Assembly: GCA_013407085.1 (NCBI GenBank)
Contig: JACCGJ010014817.1
Coordinates: 1 to 64,000, forward strand
DNA length: 64,000 bases
From: Atriophallophorus winterbourni
Lineage: Eukaryota > Platyhelminthes > Trematoda > Plagiorchiida > Microphallidae
Reading direction: 5' to 3'
Under the pieces are notes generated by a model that made no database searches, had not been told where the DNA came from, and saw only the letters and a list, made by a program, of their open reading frames with translations. Below are positions 36,780 to 46,964 of this stretch, one piece after another; within the stretch, counting starts at the first letter, position 1, and the number at the start of each line of letters is the position of its first letter. The translations under genes and the position numbers were made by a program.

Positions 36780-38096
36780 TACAGGTTATGTAGTTAGGAA
36801 AAATTTCATGTATTGTCACGGTATGATGAAAAAATATTCTTTAGGATAAATATCGTGTGGTGAGACAATAAGATCCTTCAGAGACTGAATCATTGAGTTC
36901 AGTATTTTATACGTGAGTATTAAATCCAAGCGAAATCGTCTTCGAGCCATTATATCCAAATTAAAATACACTAGTCGATCGTCACAAGGGAGGTCGCAAT
37001 AAATCATTTAGAGCAGCTTGGTGCCCAAGCTTGCACTGGGTAATCAAAAAAAGTATTTAGAAGTAGAGGGAAGGTTTCAAAGGAGAAACGTCTCAATATA
37101 TGCCGAACCATACCTAGCATGTGGCTAGCTCGGTTGTATACAGATTCGCATTATATGTTGTTCTTCAGACTTCCATTAATCCAAACGCCAAAATCCTTTT
37201 CTTCTGTTGTCCAATCCAGTTGTTGGGATCCAAGTTTGTTAGAGAAAAGGAATTTTTACATTTAGCACTTTCTAATGTAGATGGAAGCTTGTTTCACCCC
37301 AACCAGCTTTTCGGTATATCCAAATCGCTTTGTAAGCGCAAACAGTTCCCGTCTGACTCGATTCGCATCAAACGTTTGGCATCATTAGCAAAATGAACCA
37401 CCTCGGCTGTGACGAGTTTCGGAAGGTCATTGATGTACATCAAAAAGAACCTAACTAAGTACCAATACATGTGTGTCACCGCTAGTAGCTGTGATGTCTC
37501 TAGAGATCACTGTTCCCTTACGATCAAGAAGATAGCTTCTCAGTCAGATAAGATGGACCCATTAAAACCAGGCTCACGCTGCTTGATCAGGATTATAGAA
37601 TGTTCCGCGTGATCAAACGCCTTTAATCTATCCAAGTAGCACGCATGCACGCAAGCAGTCTCATCCATTGCCTGCGTCCAGTCGTTTATAGTCTACGATA
37701 GGTTAGTTAAGCAAGAAGTATACTTCCGAAATCCGTGTTGCTCTAGCGCCAACAATTTTGTGGTTTTCAAATGACTCACGATCCTTTCGCACAAAATTTT
37801 ATCAAGAACATTTGATTTCATAGAAAGGATGTATCAAGGTGGTAATTTGCTGGGTCAGAACGAGTGACACCTTTACAGATGGGTGTTAAGATTCTTCTTT
37901 TACAGTCAGCCGGTACAATACATACCCTCAATGAGTGATTAAATAAATGACAAATTGGTTCACACAATTGACTGTCACATACATTTAGAATTGCAGGTGT
38001 GATCCCGTTGGCTCCATAGGAATTTTTGACATTCAACCAGCTCTTATGTTTCGGGAAATGGGTAAAATGATCCGGTACTAAGTCGCTATGAAACTT
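36780..38096 (-). mobile_element. CR1-like RT relic, cut by the gypsy element
   Basis: The minus strand has RT blocks in order from its right end: NSYGANGITPAILN (38000), CTQAMDET-VHACYLDRLKAF (37620-37680), a YINDLPKLVTAEVVHFAND block (37385-37440; the catalytic FADD is now FAND) and a C-terminal tail (36816-37007). It stops at about 38096, where the gypsy integrase frame begins. Confidence 0.75.
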
Positions 38097-38101
38097 CAGA
38101 G

Positions 38102-39355
38102 ATGGGAAAAATCCGCCGAGTCCCGATACCCGATTCTCCACATTACCTGGTTTGTGACATGGCAACAGGAAAACCGCGTCCGATCGTCCCATCAGACATG
38201 AGACGTAGAGTTTTTGACCACTTGCATGGTTTTTCACATCCGGGAGTAAGCGCGACACGAAAATTAATAAGTTCTTGCTACCTCTGGTCTGACATGCATA
38301 AAGACATACAACTTTGGACAAAAAGTTGCTTGCGATGTCAACAGAGCAAGGTTCAACGACACACTATCAGCTACCCTGGTACGTTCCCACCAGTTACTGA
38401 ACGTTTCCAACACGTGCATTTGGATCTCGTGGGCCCACTAGCAGTCTCTAACGGATGTTGCTACATACTTACCTGCATTGATCGTTTTACGCGTTGGCCA
38501 ATGGCAGTAGCAATCCCTGATATCAGTGCAGAAACTGTTGCTAAAGCTTTTGTTCAGCACTGGATCAGTAATTTTGGCGTACCAAACACCATCACTACTG
38601 ACCGAGGTTCCCAATTCCAATCAACGCTTTTCAAGGAACTGAACAACATGCTCGGTACGAAACACATTCAGACTACAGCCTACCACCCTTCTCCGAACTG
38701 CTTAGTCAAAAGATTTCACCGCCAACCGAAAGCCTCACTCATGTGTCATGGGAATACTGAACGTTGGTCCGAGACACTACCCCTAGTACTTCTTGGTATA
38801 CGTACCGCAGTGAAAGAAGACCTAGGGTGTTCAGCTGCTGAAATGGTGTACGGTAGTACACTAACCCTTCCAGGCGAATTCCTGACATCTTCCGACTTAT
38901 CATTGGACCTTACCGTGCCACAATATGTCAGCCGCCTTCGCAGCTTCATGAAAAACTTACGAGCTACCCCAACTCGACAGCATGTTCAACCCTGCTACAT
39001 TCCACCTGACTTGAACATTTGCGACTTTGTGTTTGTGCGGGTAGATCATGTAAGCCGACCGCTACAGCCGCCATACACTGGCCCGTACAAGGTAATCAAC
39101 AGGTATCCAAAATACTTCGTTATTGACCGCAACGGAACACACGAGTCCGTCAGCGTCGATCGTTTGAAAGTAGCCTACGTCGAACCGGCACCAGAGGCGA
39201 AAGAAGATACTCCGAACGTTGCTCCTCAAGATTTTGTCCCTCCACCCCCCAAACAGAAGGTCACCGGTACTCCCGATCCCCCAACGAAACCCTCTTTACC
39301 CCGATCTGGTCGTAGAGTCCATTTTCCATCAAAGTTTGATGACTTCACAGCCTAA
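38102..39355 (+). pseudogene. Ty3/gypsy-type integrase, catalytic Glu replaced
   Basis: A 417-codon open frame with an HHCC zinc-binding domain (His42, His46, Cys76, Cys79) and an RNase H-fold core. Asp108 (HLDLVGPL) and Asp167 ([10 protein letters not shown]) are present at normal spacing. The third catalytic residue, 36 positions after Asp167, is Lys203 (CLVKRF) instead of Glu. The C-terminal domain continues with GPYKVI and [12 protein letters not shown] and ends in a Pro-rich tail. Protease, RT and RNase H that should precede it are absent. Integrase inserts LTR-element cDNA into host DNA. This one should be inactive. Loss of upstream pol and the broken triad mark a dead copy with a still-open frame. 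Confidence 0.88.
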
Positions 39356-39392
39356 CGATTTCTTCGAGCGTCTTCTTTAGGCCCGACGCTCT

Positions 39393-39401
39393 AGGGGGGG
39401 A
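39393..39401 (+). other. Polypurine tract
   Basis: AGGGGGGGA lies 38 bases after the integrase stop and directly before the LTR. This is the usual plus-strand primer of LTR elements. Confidence 0.75.
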
Positions 39402-39402
39402 G

Positions 39403-39886
39403 TACGATGGCATTTTTCTGTAAACATTTTTGTTTGTATCAATCAATGTACACTTTTTGAATTGTACCCGGATTTTACGAATATAAATTTTCGTCTGCTT
39501 GGAGTTGCTCTTCTCATCGCCTTTGATACCCGTACTGCGTGCTTGGAATTCTGACTGTGGATTGTGGAAAGATTGCCTGCTTGCTATAAAAAGACCGCTC
39601 CGTATTTCAGCCGCACCTAATTCTTGGATTTACCGTGGTTGCTTCTGTGATAATACTTTGACGTGTGGACCGGAGTAATCAATTGCCAGGCTGGGGAGAA
39701 TCGCTTTCAACTCAATCGAAGAATTATTGTGAGTGGTTACCTTTTTACTTTTTACACACATACTGTAATTTCACGTAGCCTGAACCACCACACTACATTA
39801 TTCAATACATACTGTAATTCGAGTGAGCGTCGTTTGTTCTCACTTACATTCTTGGGTTGGTTATTCAATTCAATTCAATTATCACA
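39403..39886 (+). repeat. Gypsy LTR, about 484 bp
   Basis: The right edge ATCACA at 39881-39886 is followed at once by a primer-binding-type sequence. The left edge just after the polypurine tract is approximate. The last 94 bp recur at 41166-41259. It contains a TATA-like box. Confidence 0.75.
39585..39590 (+). promoter_or_regulatory. TATA-like box in LTR
   Basis: TATAAA within TGCTATAAAAAGACC, mid-LTR, at the place expected for the U3 promoter. Confidence 0.5.
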
Positions 39887-39902
39887 TTTGGCGTCGCGAA
39901 CA
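39887..39902 (+). other. Putative primer binding site
   Basis: TTTGGCGTCGCGAACA begins at the LTR end. TGGCG-type starts are common in gypsy primer sites. The tRNA was not identified. Confidence 0.55.
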
Positions 39903-39912
39903 GCAATTCTTC

Positions 39913-41080
39913 ATGGCAAATTCAAGTCTGGAACCTCTTGATATAAATTCAAATGCTCGAGAAATTGAAGACTATTGTGAAAGATTCGAAATTCGGTGTA
40001 TGACACGACCGAAAGCTGAGAATGTTAAAAAAATCGGTTCATTTTCTAAACGCAGTCGGAAAATCTGCATATACGGTAATCAAGAATTTAGCCTATCCTG
40101 ATTCTCATATTTCTCTTCCATACGAAACGCTGAAGACGCTTTTATTGCAACATGTAAAACCTGTACATTTCGAACCAACCGAATGTGCAAAATTTCATTC
40201 CATGGTGCGTCAGTCCAATCAAGGAATTCGGGATTTTATCCTACAATTGTTAATTCAAGCAGCGAAATGCAACTTCGGTGACTTGTTAGAAATGCAATTG
40301 AAAGATCGTCTAATCGCTGCTATAAATGACAGTGTTTTGCAGAATGAGCTCTTGAAACTGCCAAAGCCCTCTTTTAAAGATGTTCGAGCTCATTGTGAAC
40401 AGTATGAAGATGCGCGTGTGGCAACGACAGATTTGTCGCCAACAGAAAGTTCTGTCATGTATAATACACATAATCGTGAAATAGCGAAGAATGCTATAGC
40501 AGGTCAACAGATAAAGTATCAACCGAATGATGATATTACCTTAACTATGCCGCTTGGAGAAAAACGAAACGTTGACTTTCATACATCCTATCATAGTATG
40601 GAGAACGCTCCCGTTAATCTGGATATTCAAACTACATCTGGAAAGACAGTTCGACCGATTTCTAATAGTGCCATTGCTTGTGCTGAAGCTCTTTTGTTTG
40701 ATGAAAATTTGACTTCCTTATCAACCGACTCTAGTTTTCATTACCAAGAAAGTGGCTTTAAAGTTAGCAAACTTCATAGTTCATCTGATACCATTTCAAA
40801 TAAATCACCGAACTCATCTTATCAAGCGAATTCAGCACTGCCGTCTAGCTCATCTAAACGATTGTCAGATAATGTACTTTTCAAAACCGCTAGAGGAAAA
40901 GCCTTACTGGCACCTTCTACTACTGCCATTGAAAAAGCGAGACAATTGTTGGCAACTGTGGATGACGTTTCGGGTTTGCTGGAACCTCCGTGTGTTCAAT
41001 CAATTCAACCTGCAGACACTGGACAAGCTTCTGATGAACATGCAACAAACCTATTCAAGATTGAACAAATCCGAGGATGA
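39913..41080 (+). pseudogene. Gypsy gag (capsid region), one frameshift, pol deleted
   Basis: ATG at 39913 opens a frame (EIEDYCERFEIRC) that shifts at a run of seven A (about 40026-40032) into the frame open to 41080. The capsid-like part has VGKSAYTVIKNLAYPDS, then FHSMVRQSNQGIRDFILQL and LKDRLIAAINDSVLQNELL, as in Ty3/gypsy Gag, followed by a Ser/Thr-rich tail. No CCHC knuckle was found. Protease and pol are missing: about 85 bp after the frame ends, only an LTR end follows. Confidence 0.75.
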
Positions 41081-41165
41081 TTGGAACTGCGGTGGTTGTG
41101 ATGAATGTTCGAATAGTAATCAATACTGATCAATAATTCCGTAATTCAAATTCTTGTTGTTAAAG

Positions 41166-41259
41166 CTACATTATTCAATACATACTGTAATTCGAGTGAG
41201 CGACGTTTGTTCTCACTTACATTCTTGGGTTGGTTATTCAATTCAATTCAATTATCACA
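41166..41259 (+). repeat. LTR 3'-end fragment
   Basis: It matches 39793-39886 over 94 bp with very few differences (for example GTGAGCGACG against GTGAGCGTCG). The rest of the LTR is missing upstream. Confidence 0.85.
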
Positions 41260-41380
41260 TGGTACCAGCTGTGTTCAATCATGGATGTGAGCTCCATACT
41301 GCCTGATTCCATAACCCGCCCAAGTCAGCACCCCAATTCTCCTCATCGTGACGAAACGCGTTAACTGAGAATAAATCTTA
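41260..41380 (+). repeat. 121-bp inverted repeat, left arm
   Basis: It begins TGGTACCA directly at the LTR fragment end and reads ATACTGCCTGATTC and ATAACCCGCC. Its reverse complement, about 80% similar by eye, is 43819-43939. Confidence 0.8.
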
Positions 41381-41389
41381 AAAGCCGAA

Positions 41390-42142
41390 ATGAGATTGAA
41401 CCTGTTCTTCTAAACTTTTACTTGCTTCGTAACTGTTCACAGACTAAATGTCACATACATGCTGATATTCCGTAGTGGAAAAAAAACGTAATTTAAACAA
41501 TAGAGAAAAAATCTGACTAAAGCACTGTGGTTCTTCTTGGTGTTCCCGAGCACACTATCACTGCTTCGGGATGTAAAATACAGCACCACGATTACAAACA
41601 GTGGCTTTATGTTGCCAACAGCATCGCAGCTCACGAGTTAGTCGTGTTGGACACGTTTAGAATACCTCGGTCACCAAACTATAAAGGTGACGGGCCAAAA
41701 CCTCTGAAAATAGCATTTTTAACGAAAGGGCCAACTGGAAAGCTAATCATAGGAATTTACCGAAGGATGTCAGAAAGAGTTACCACAAACTTTCTACGCC
41801 GAAATCGCCTAATGAACCACGGCTTCTACAATCAGATGAGACTCCGATTAGAAAGAACGTGGAAATCCCCAAAAACGACCGATGCCTGACTCTCGAAGGG
41901 TCGGACAAATAGGCGATATTTCAGCTCCATCACTATATACGAAAACCACAATCAATTGCCTATATACCAACACACAATGTCTGGTGAACAAACTAGCTGA
42001 ACTGAAGGATCTCTGTAATCAGCAATCACTCGACTTCATAGCAATAACTGATCCATGGTTCCAACATTACGTGAGCCATCGTAACCTCTCTATTCCAAAC
42101 ATGACCCTGTTTCGGAGTGACCGCTTAAGAACAGGTGGTGGA
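41390..42142 (+). mobile_element. CR1-like 5' part (ORF1 end and endonuclease start)
   Basis: ORF1 piece (41527-41889): VVLLGVPEH, the YKQWLYVANSI block and IPRSPNYKGDGPKPLKIAFL. This matches ORF1 of the 48-51 kb element (SIVLLGVPDYAADD, HKQWKYLAEKIG, MSTNYKGK). The endonuclease follows in an overlapping frame from 41882: INCLYTNTQCLVNKLAELK, DFIAITDPW and LSIPNMTLFRSDRLRTGGGV. The frame is cut exactly where the tandem hammerhead array begins (42143). Confidence 0.8.
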
Positions 42143-42301
42143 GTAAACAAGATTATACTTGTATGCCAACTGTTATATAGGGTTCGTACAACGAACCACG
42201 ATGTTCAGACACAGAATCACAAAGTGATTCTTGGTCAAAGCACTCAAGGCGCTTGTGGATGACCAAAGTAATGTGTTGCTCACATCCCCATCCCTTACAC
42301 A

Positions 42302-42339
42302 CCACTACCGGTTTCTGGCTGTTTGCCGTCGTCAGGTGG
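42302..42339 (-). ncRNA. Type I hammerhead ribozyme core, array unit 1 (subfamily 2)
   Basis: On the minus strand, helix I strand CCAC precedes CTGACGA. Then come C-GGC, loop AAACA, GCC-A, GAAA, ACCGGT, cleavage base A and the helix I partner GTGG. CTGANGA and GAAA are the invariant cores. Weak points are a C/A mismatch at the first helix II pair, and helix III (ACCGGT) that is a loopless palindrome and would have to pair between two copies. Confidence 0.7.
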
Positions 42340-42545
42340 AGACAGTAAGATCAGGTTCAGTGAGCCTTGAAACAGTGGATTAAAGGTAAACAAGATTATA
42401 CTTGTATGCCAACTGTTATATAGGGTTCGTACAACGAACCACGATGTTCAGACACAGAATCACAAAGTGATTCTTGGTCAAAGCACTCAAGGCGCTTGTG
42501 GATGACCAAAGTAATGTGTTGCTCACATCCCCATCCCTTACACCA

Positions 42546-42583
42546 CCACTACCGGTTTCTGGCTGTTTGCCGTCGTCAGGTGG
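42546..42583 (-). ncRNA. Hammerhead ribozyme core, array unit 2
   Basis: The core is identical to that in unit 1, 244 bp further on. One extra base lies next to it (CACCACCACT), which accounts for the longer unit. Confidence 0.7.
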
Positions 42584-42788
42584 AGACAGTAAGATCAGGT
42601 TCAGTGAGCCTTGAAACAGTGGATTAAAGGTAAACAAGGTTATACTTGTATGCCAACTGTTATATAGGGTTCGTACAACGAACCACGATGTTCAGACACA
42701 GAATCACAAAGTGATTCTTGGTCAAAGCACTCAAGGCGCTTGTGGATGACCAAAGTAATGTGTTGCTCACATCCCCATCCCTTACACA

Positions 42789-42826
42789 CCACTACCGGTT
42801 TCTGGCTGTTTGCCGTCGTCAGGTGG
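42789..42826 (-). ncRNA. Hammerhead ribozyme core, array unit 3
   Basis: The core is identical to that in unit 1, 243 bp after unit 2. Confidence 0.7.
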
Positions 42827-42983
42827 AGACAGTAAGATCAGGTTCAGTGAGCCTTGAAGCAGTGGATTAAAGGTAAACAAGATTATACTTGTATGCCAAC
42901 TGTTATCCACAAGCGCCATGAGTGCTTTGACCAAGAATCACTTTGTGATTCTGTGTCTGAACATCGTGGTTCGTTGTACGAAC

Positions 42984-43540
42984 AAGAGGACCACGGCGTA
43001 TGAATTAGTGGAAGTCTTAGGTATATTATGCAATGCGAAGCAGTGTACAACTGAGCCAGCCGCATGCTAGTTATGGTTCGCCATATTTTCGGACATTTTT
43101 CCGTGAAAAATTTCCCTTGGCTCATAAATACGTATATTAACCCTGTGATTGATAACTCAGTGCAAGCGTGGGCACAATGGCTACAAAAATGTCATCAAGC
43201 TGCTCGAGAAGATTAATCACAGAGCGACTAAAATGGTTGGATACACTGCCTCGCAGACGGGCTCGATTTGATCTAATATTAACTTAGAAAATAATGAACT
43301 CAAAGCTGAACCCCCAAGCCATACCACCACTGGCATTTGATATGCCACATTCTCGCCGGAACTTACGTCGGTTGTTTTATTCCGCGCGTGGTGTTTCTAA
43401 TGGAACTCCCTACCGTCAAATGTTATTCAATCATCTAGTGAAAAGATTTTCAGGAACAAATTGGATATATTTATGCTTAGTAATTCCACCAAACATCCCA
43501 TTTATATAACACGATATTTATCCTAATTAATATTTTCTCT
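42984..43540 (+). mobile_element. CR1-like 3' part, continuing after the array
   Basis: RT tail blocks on the plus strand: MVRHIFGHFS, FPWLINTYINPVIDNSVQAW and WLQK (43070-43190), then MPHSRRNLRRLFYSARG (43340-43395). The central part of the element, from mid-endonuclease to late RT, is absent and replaced by the array. Confidence 0.75.
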
Positions 43541-43818
43541 CATACCGAGACAATACATGACATTCTTTCTAAATACAGGAAGTATCGAACTTCCCAACGC
43601 CTTAAAATGTTATATACTTTTTCTTATACAAATATCCTACGGAGTTGTGCATCTACAAACCTTTTTAAATCATAAATTCTTGAATCTTGAATTTAATTTT
43701 TTTAATTTACCTTTTCTTTCCCATCACGGAATACCAGCATATATGCGACAATTTTGTCTGTGGACATTCACGGAGCTAATAAGAGTTTAGAAAACTTATT
43801 TTATCTTTTTCTGGCTGT
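43540..43818. other. Non-coding stretch inside the inverted repeat
   Basis: AT-rich and possibly CR1 3' UTR. An ORF at 43557-43790 has no recognisable family. Confidence 0.4.
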
Positions 43819-43939
43819 TAAGAGTTATCCTCACTAAACGCGGTTCGCCATGATGAGGAAAATTGGGATTGCGTATTAGGCGGGTTATTGAATCAGGCAG
43901 TATCGAGCTCATACCCATCATTGAGCACAATTGGTACCA
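43819..43939 (-). repeat. 121-bp inverted repeat, right arm
   Basis: Reverse complement of 41260-41380 with the same length and outer end TGGTACCA (43932-43939). The pair encloses about 2.4 kb. Confidence 0.8.
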
Positions 43940-43944
43940 TTGCT

Positions 43945-44660
43945 CAATCTCGTAAATTCGTCTGCTTCAGAATTGTCCCTGATGACTGCATCACATTAAT
44001 GCAGATCAAAATCATGTTCTTCAAATTTGTATGTACCACAAAATTATTTTGTGGGTAGCAGAATTCAGCCAGTATTCGCCCATTCGACTTTAATTAATCT
44101 GCTTAACGTCTGCGTCGCAGCTATCGTTTGAACTACCTGGCTGAACAGCGAATTAAGCCTTCCGCAAATTCTGTTTATTTAGCGGAGCCTCTTGTGGCGT
44201 TACGTGATATAGCGTTTGATTTAGGTTGGTTTTACTATTTAGTGAATTATTATTGGCATTTACTATTTACTTCAATGTTTCAATTTTCGATAACAGTTCT
44301 CAAAATATTTGATCCGATCTTCTATGTTCCCAGACTGTGATACATTGGTCTCGGTTACGTTTGACGACTTTTTCGACAGACACTGCACATATAACCAACA
44401 TCAGGAAGCTCCGCATCATTCATAAACAAAACTGCCTCTCGTATCAAAACTTTATCGTAATTAGTGGATATTTTAATATAGTACATATAACACATGACTA
44501 CTTTTCCCACTTTTCTCACTTACAACATTTTCTCAAATTTTTCACAAGTCACGCGTAGTTTTTTTGGGTCCTGACATCCGACGGTATTTGAAATCGAGGT
44601 TGTCTGATCTTCGAATGTGAGCATCGTATTTCCTTATAAGAACACTATTCAACAGTGGCA
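43945..44660. other. Intergenic, nothing recognised
   Basis: AT-rich, with two short ORFs and no conserved block. Confidence 0.4.
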
Positions 44661-44810
44661 TACAAGTATAACGTTGTTTACCACTTTACCATTGTTTCAA
44701 GGCTCACTGAACATGATCTTACTGTCTCCACTTGATGACGGCAAACAGCCAGAAATCGGTTGTGGTGTGTAAGGGGTGCGAAAGTGAGCAGTACAATATA
44801 ATGTGAGTTT
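44660..44810 (+). repeat. Hammerhead repeat, subfamily 2, single copy
   Basis: It starts in the unit's end (GTGGCATACAAGTATAACG), then TTTCAAGGCTCACTGAAC and the core at 44727-44768. The box reads TTGATGA (first C lost), helix III reads ATCGGT and the cleavage base is T. It is probably inactive. Confidence 0.75.
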
Positions 44811-45179
44811 AGATAGCTTCCACAGAAAATGGTAACTTCAAAAATATTGATCAACGTCCACGATTAGACATCTAATAGATCTAGCCGAGAGGAATCGAAT
44901 GGTGTAATAATGATCCAGATAGAATCAACGTGTGACGAACAATGTCCAAAAGTATAAAAGCACAAAATTATGAGTTTACGCGGTAGAAAGTTCCTCCCAT
45001 GCTTATATTTCTGCACAATTCCATCCTACAAACCGTTTAAATAACTTTATTAATGCGAATTCACACGATATTTTTACGAAAGAATTTGGTTTCATCATAT
45101 CGAAACTATACATAACACTTATACCTACAGAAACGTGGAACTTCTTGTCAATAAAAAACATGCTTCTGTGTCAAATTGT

Positions 45180-46960
45180 AATGCCTGTTCCAGCGTTAAT
45201 CCAGGGTCGTTCTGAGTGCCTACCGGGGACGAATTAACCGCCAGGACACCAATAACAGCTGGTGTTCTCGTTCACTTTTATGCCGAATTTTTCAGCCCGT
45301 GACTAATCACCTCAGCAGAACATTCACTGACATCAGCCGTGACCCAACAACTGATTGACAACGAGATCGATTAAGCTATTGTGCCGAAAGAACCATAAAC
45401 ATTCCTCGTGGGCGGACGGGATCACACTTATCTTACTAAAAACTTACGACCAGTAGCTGTGCGCACGACCAAGTGAATTGATCGAAAGTGTGTCAGCTGG
45501 GTGAAATTCTTTGGCGATTTCACCAACCTACATTAGTGGTAGTCGTTCATATTCTGTTAACTAGTGTCATGTTGGGGTACTTCCTGTGATATTCAAAGTT
45601 CTAGAGCGTAAAGTGAATAAAACATTTTTCCTCACATGAACTCGCAAAATATAGAATTTGCAGCGCAGCATAATGTCTGTAAATCTCGTTCATGTTTGAC
45701 AAACTTGCTCTATATATTAAAGGATTGTACCCGAACGGTTGATGTAGGAGCTAGCTTCCACGTTGGATATCTGGTCTGTTCAAAGATTTCGCCCGAGTTG
45801 ATCACAATTGATTAATGCAAAAATTGTAGCAAATGTAACTAAGTAGACAGCGCGTCGTATGGTTTGAAGGTTGCCTCTATCAGCGAATGAAAATTTTGCG
45901 AATAAATTGAGTACATTCTGGAGTCTTCGATATCACGATTCATGTATAGCAAGGCACCGTGCACGCGTAAGTACTTGTCAACTTTGACATCAACGAACTA
46001 CCTCAGATGCTGGCATGCAATTAGGTTCTCTTTGCAGAAGATATTACACTTTGTAGGTGAATAGATTTTAATGCGAATGGTTTGCAGCTGCTGTTCTTCA
46101 TCAATGTTCGGTGTAGAATAATCTAGCTCACAGACGTGAAAATTTCATGTTGTCGAAAGTTGGCAAACCACTCAAATACACATATCAATTCCGGGCAGAC
46201 AATTTTGATATTGACCATGTCGGAATAGGATACTGGAGTCTGGGTACGTTCCAGTGCAAAGTTTTTTATGCATCGTTAGGTCGCTTACAAGCGTGATTTC
46301 GCGTTTGCTGGGGCTGATTTGCAGACCCTTTACAAATGGAACTTCGCCCTTATAATGAAAACCTACATAAGTTCAAACGTGTATCACGCTACGGAAGTTT
46401 GGATAAACTGACTCAAAAGAATATTCCACTGCTTAATAGATTCTGCCATCATGCTTACAGAAACTAACGTAGGAGGAAAGAATTCAATAGCTGAGCTCCC
46501 ACCACACGTCATTAAGCATTCAGAGTGATGTGAAACTGACATACAAAATATTACATACACTAAAACATTTAGTCAAATAGTGTAAAATTGCGACAGGAAG
46601 GCAGCCACACAGCAAAAATAAAAAAACCCATTTTCGTATTTAATGTCACCGATATTTTTATCCTGTACATATCTCTTTCTGAGCTCCTTGAAACTATTTT
46701 TACCACTTCAAGCGTCGAGAGGTTAGTTTAAAATTTAGACTAATTCGTTGCCAATCATTTTAGCTGTACCATTATATTAACTCAAAATAAGTATTCAACT
46801 CGACTATACGTGACATTGCACGATTAAAAATAATTACTTTTCATGAATTACTATTTCTATGCTGTGATAATTGTGTAGCCTACTGCATTTTGTCAACACA
46901 AATAAATGAATCTTGTAGATTCTTGTTTTCTAAACATTGTTCAAATAATAAAACATGATG
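45180..46960 (+). mobile_element. CR1-like element, strongly decayed (paralogue of 31.3-33.1 kb)
   Basis: It shares ordered blocks with 31.3-33.1 kb: ACTGACATCAGCCGTGAC, GACGGGATCACACTT (45415), CTTCCTGTGATATTCA, GAGCTCCTTG and GCGTCGAGAGG. No frame stays open over more than short stretches. Confidence 0.68.
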
Positions 46961-46964
46961 ACAT

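Larger units (their letters stand above)
42143..42983 (-). mobile_element. Retrozyme-like tandem array: three 243-244-bp units plus inverted end
   Basis: Units start at 42143, 42386, 42630 and 42873 (GTAAACAAG) and are almost identical. The fourth is cut after 34 bp. It is followed (42907-42983) by a 77-bp inverted copy of the unit's central part. Each complete unit has one hammerhead core on the minus strand plus strong hairpins, such as AGAATCAC-AAA-GTGATTCT (42213-42231) and GGTTCGT-ACA-ACGAACC (42181-42197). There is no protein-coding capacity. Head-to-tail units with one ribozyme each are the hallmark of metazoan retrozymes, which spread through self-cleaved circular RNA. Retrotransposition here is inferred. 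High unit identity may reflect recent insertion or local homogenisation. Confidence 0.85.

Noticed and set aside
42143..42983. CRISPR array or satellite DNA
   Set aside because: The context is eukaryotic, units are 243-244 bp without spacers, and there are only three full units. The hammerhead core and dispersed single copies fit a retrozyme better than a plain satellite.
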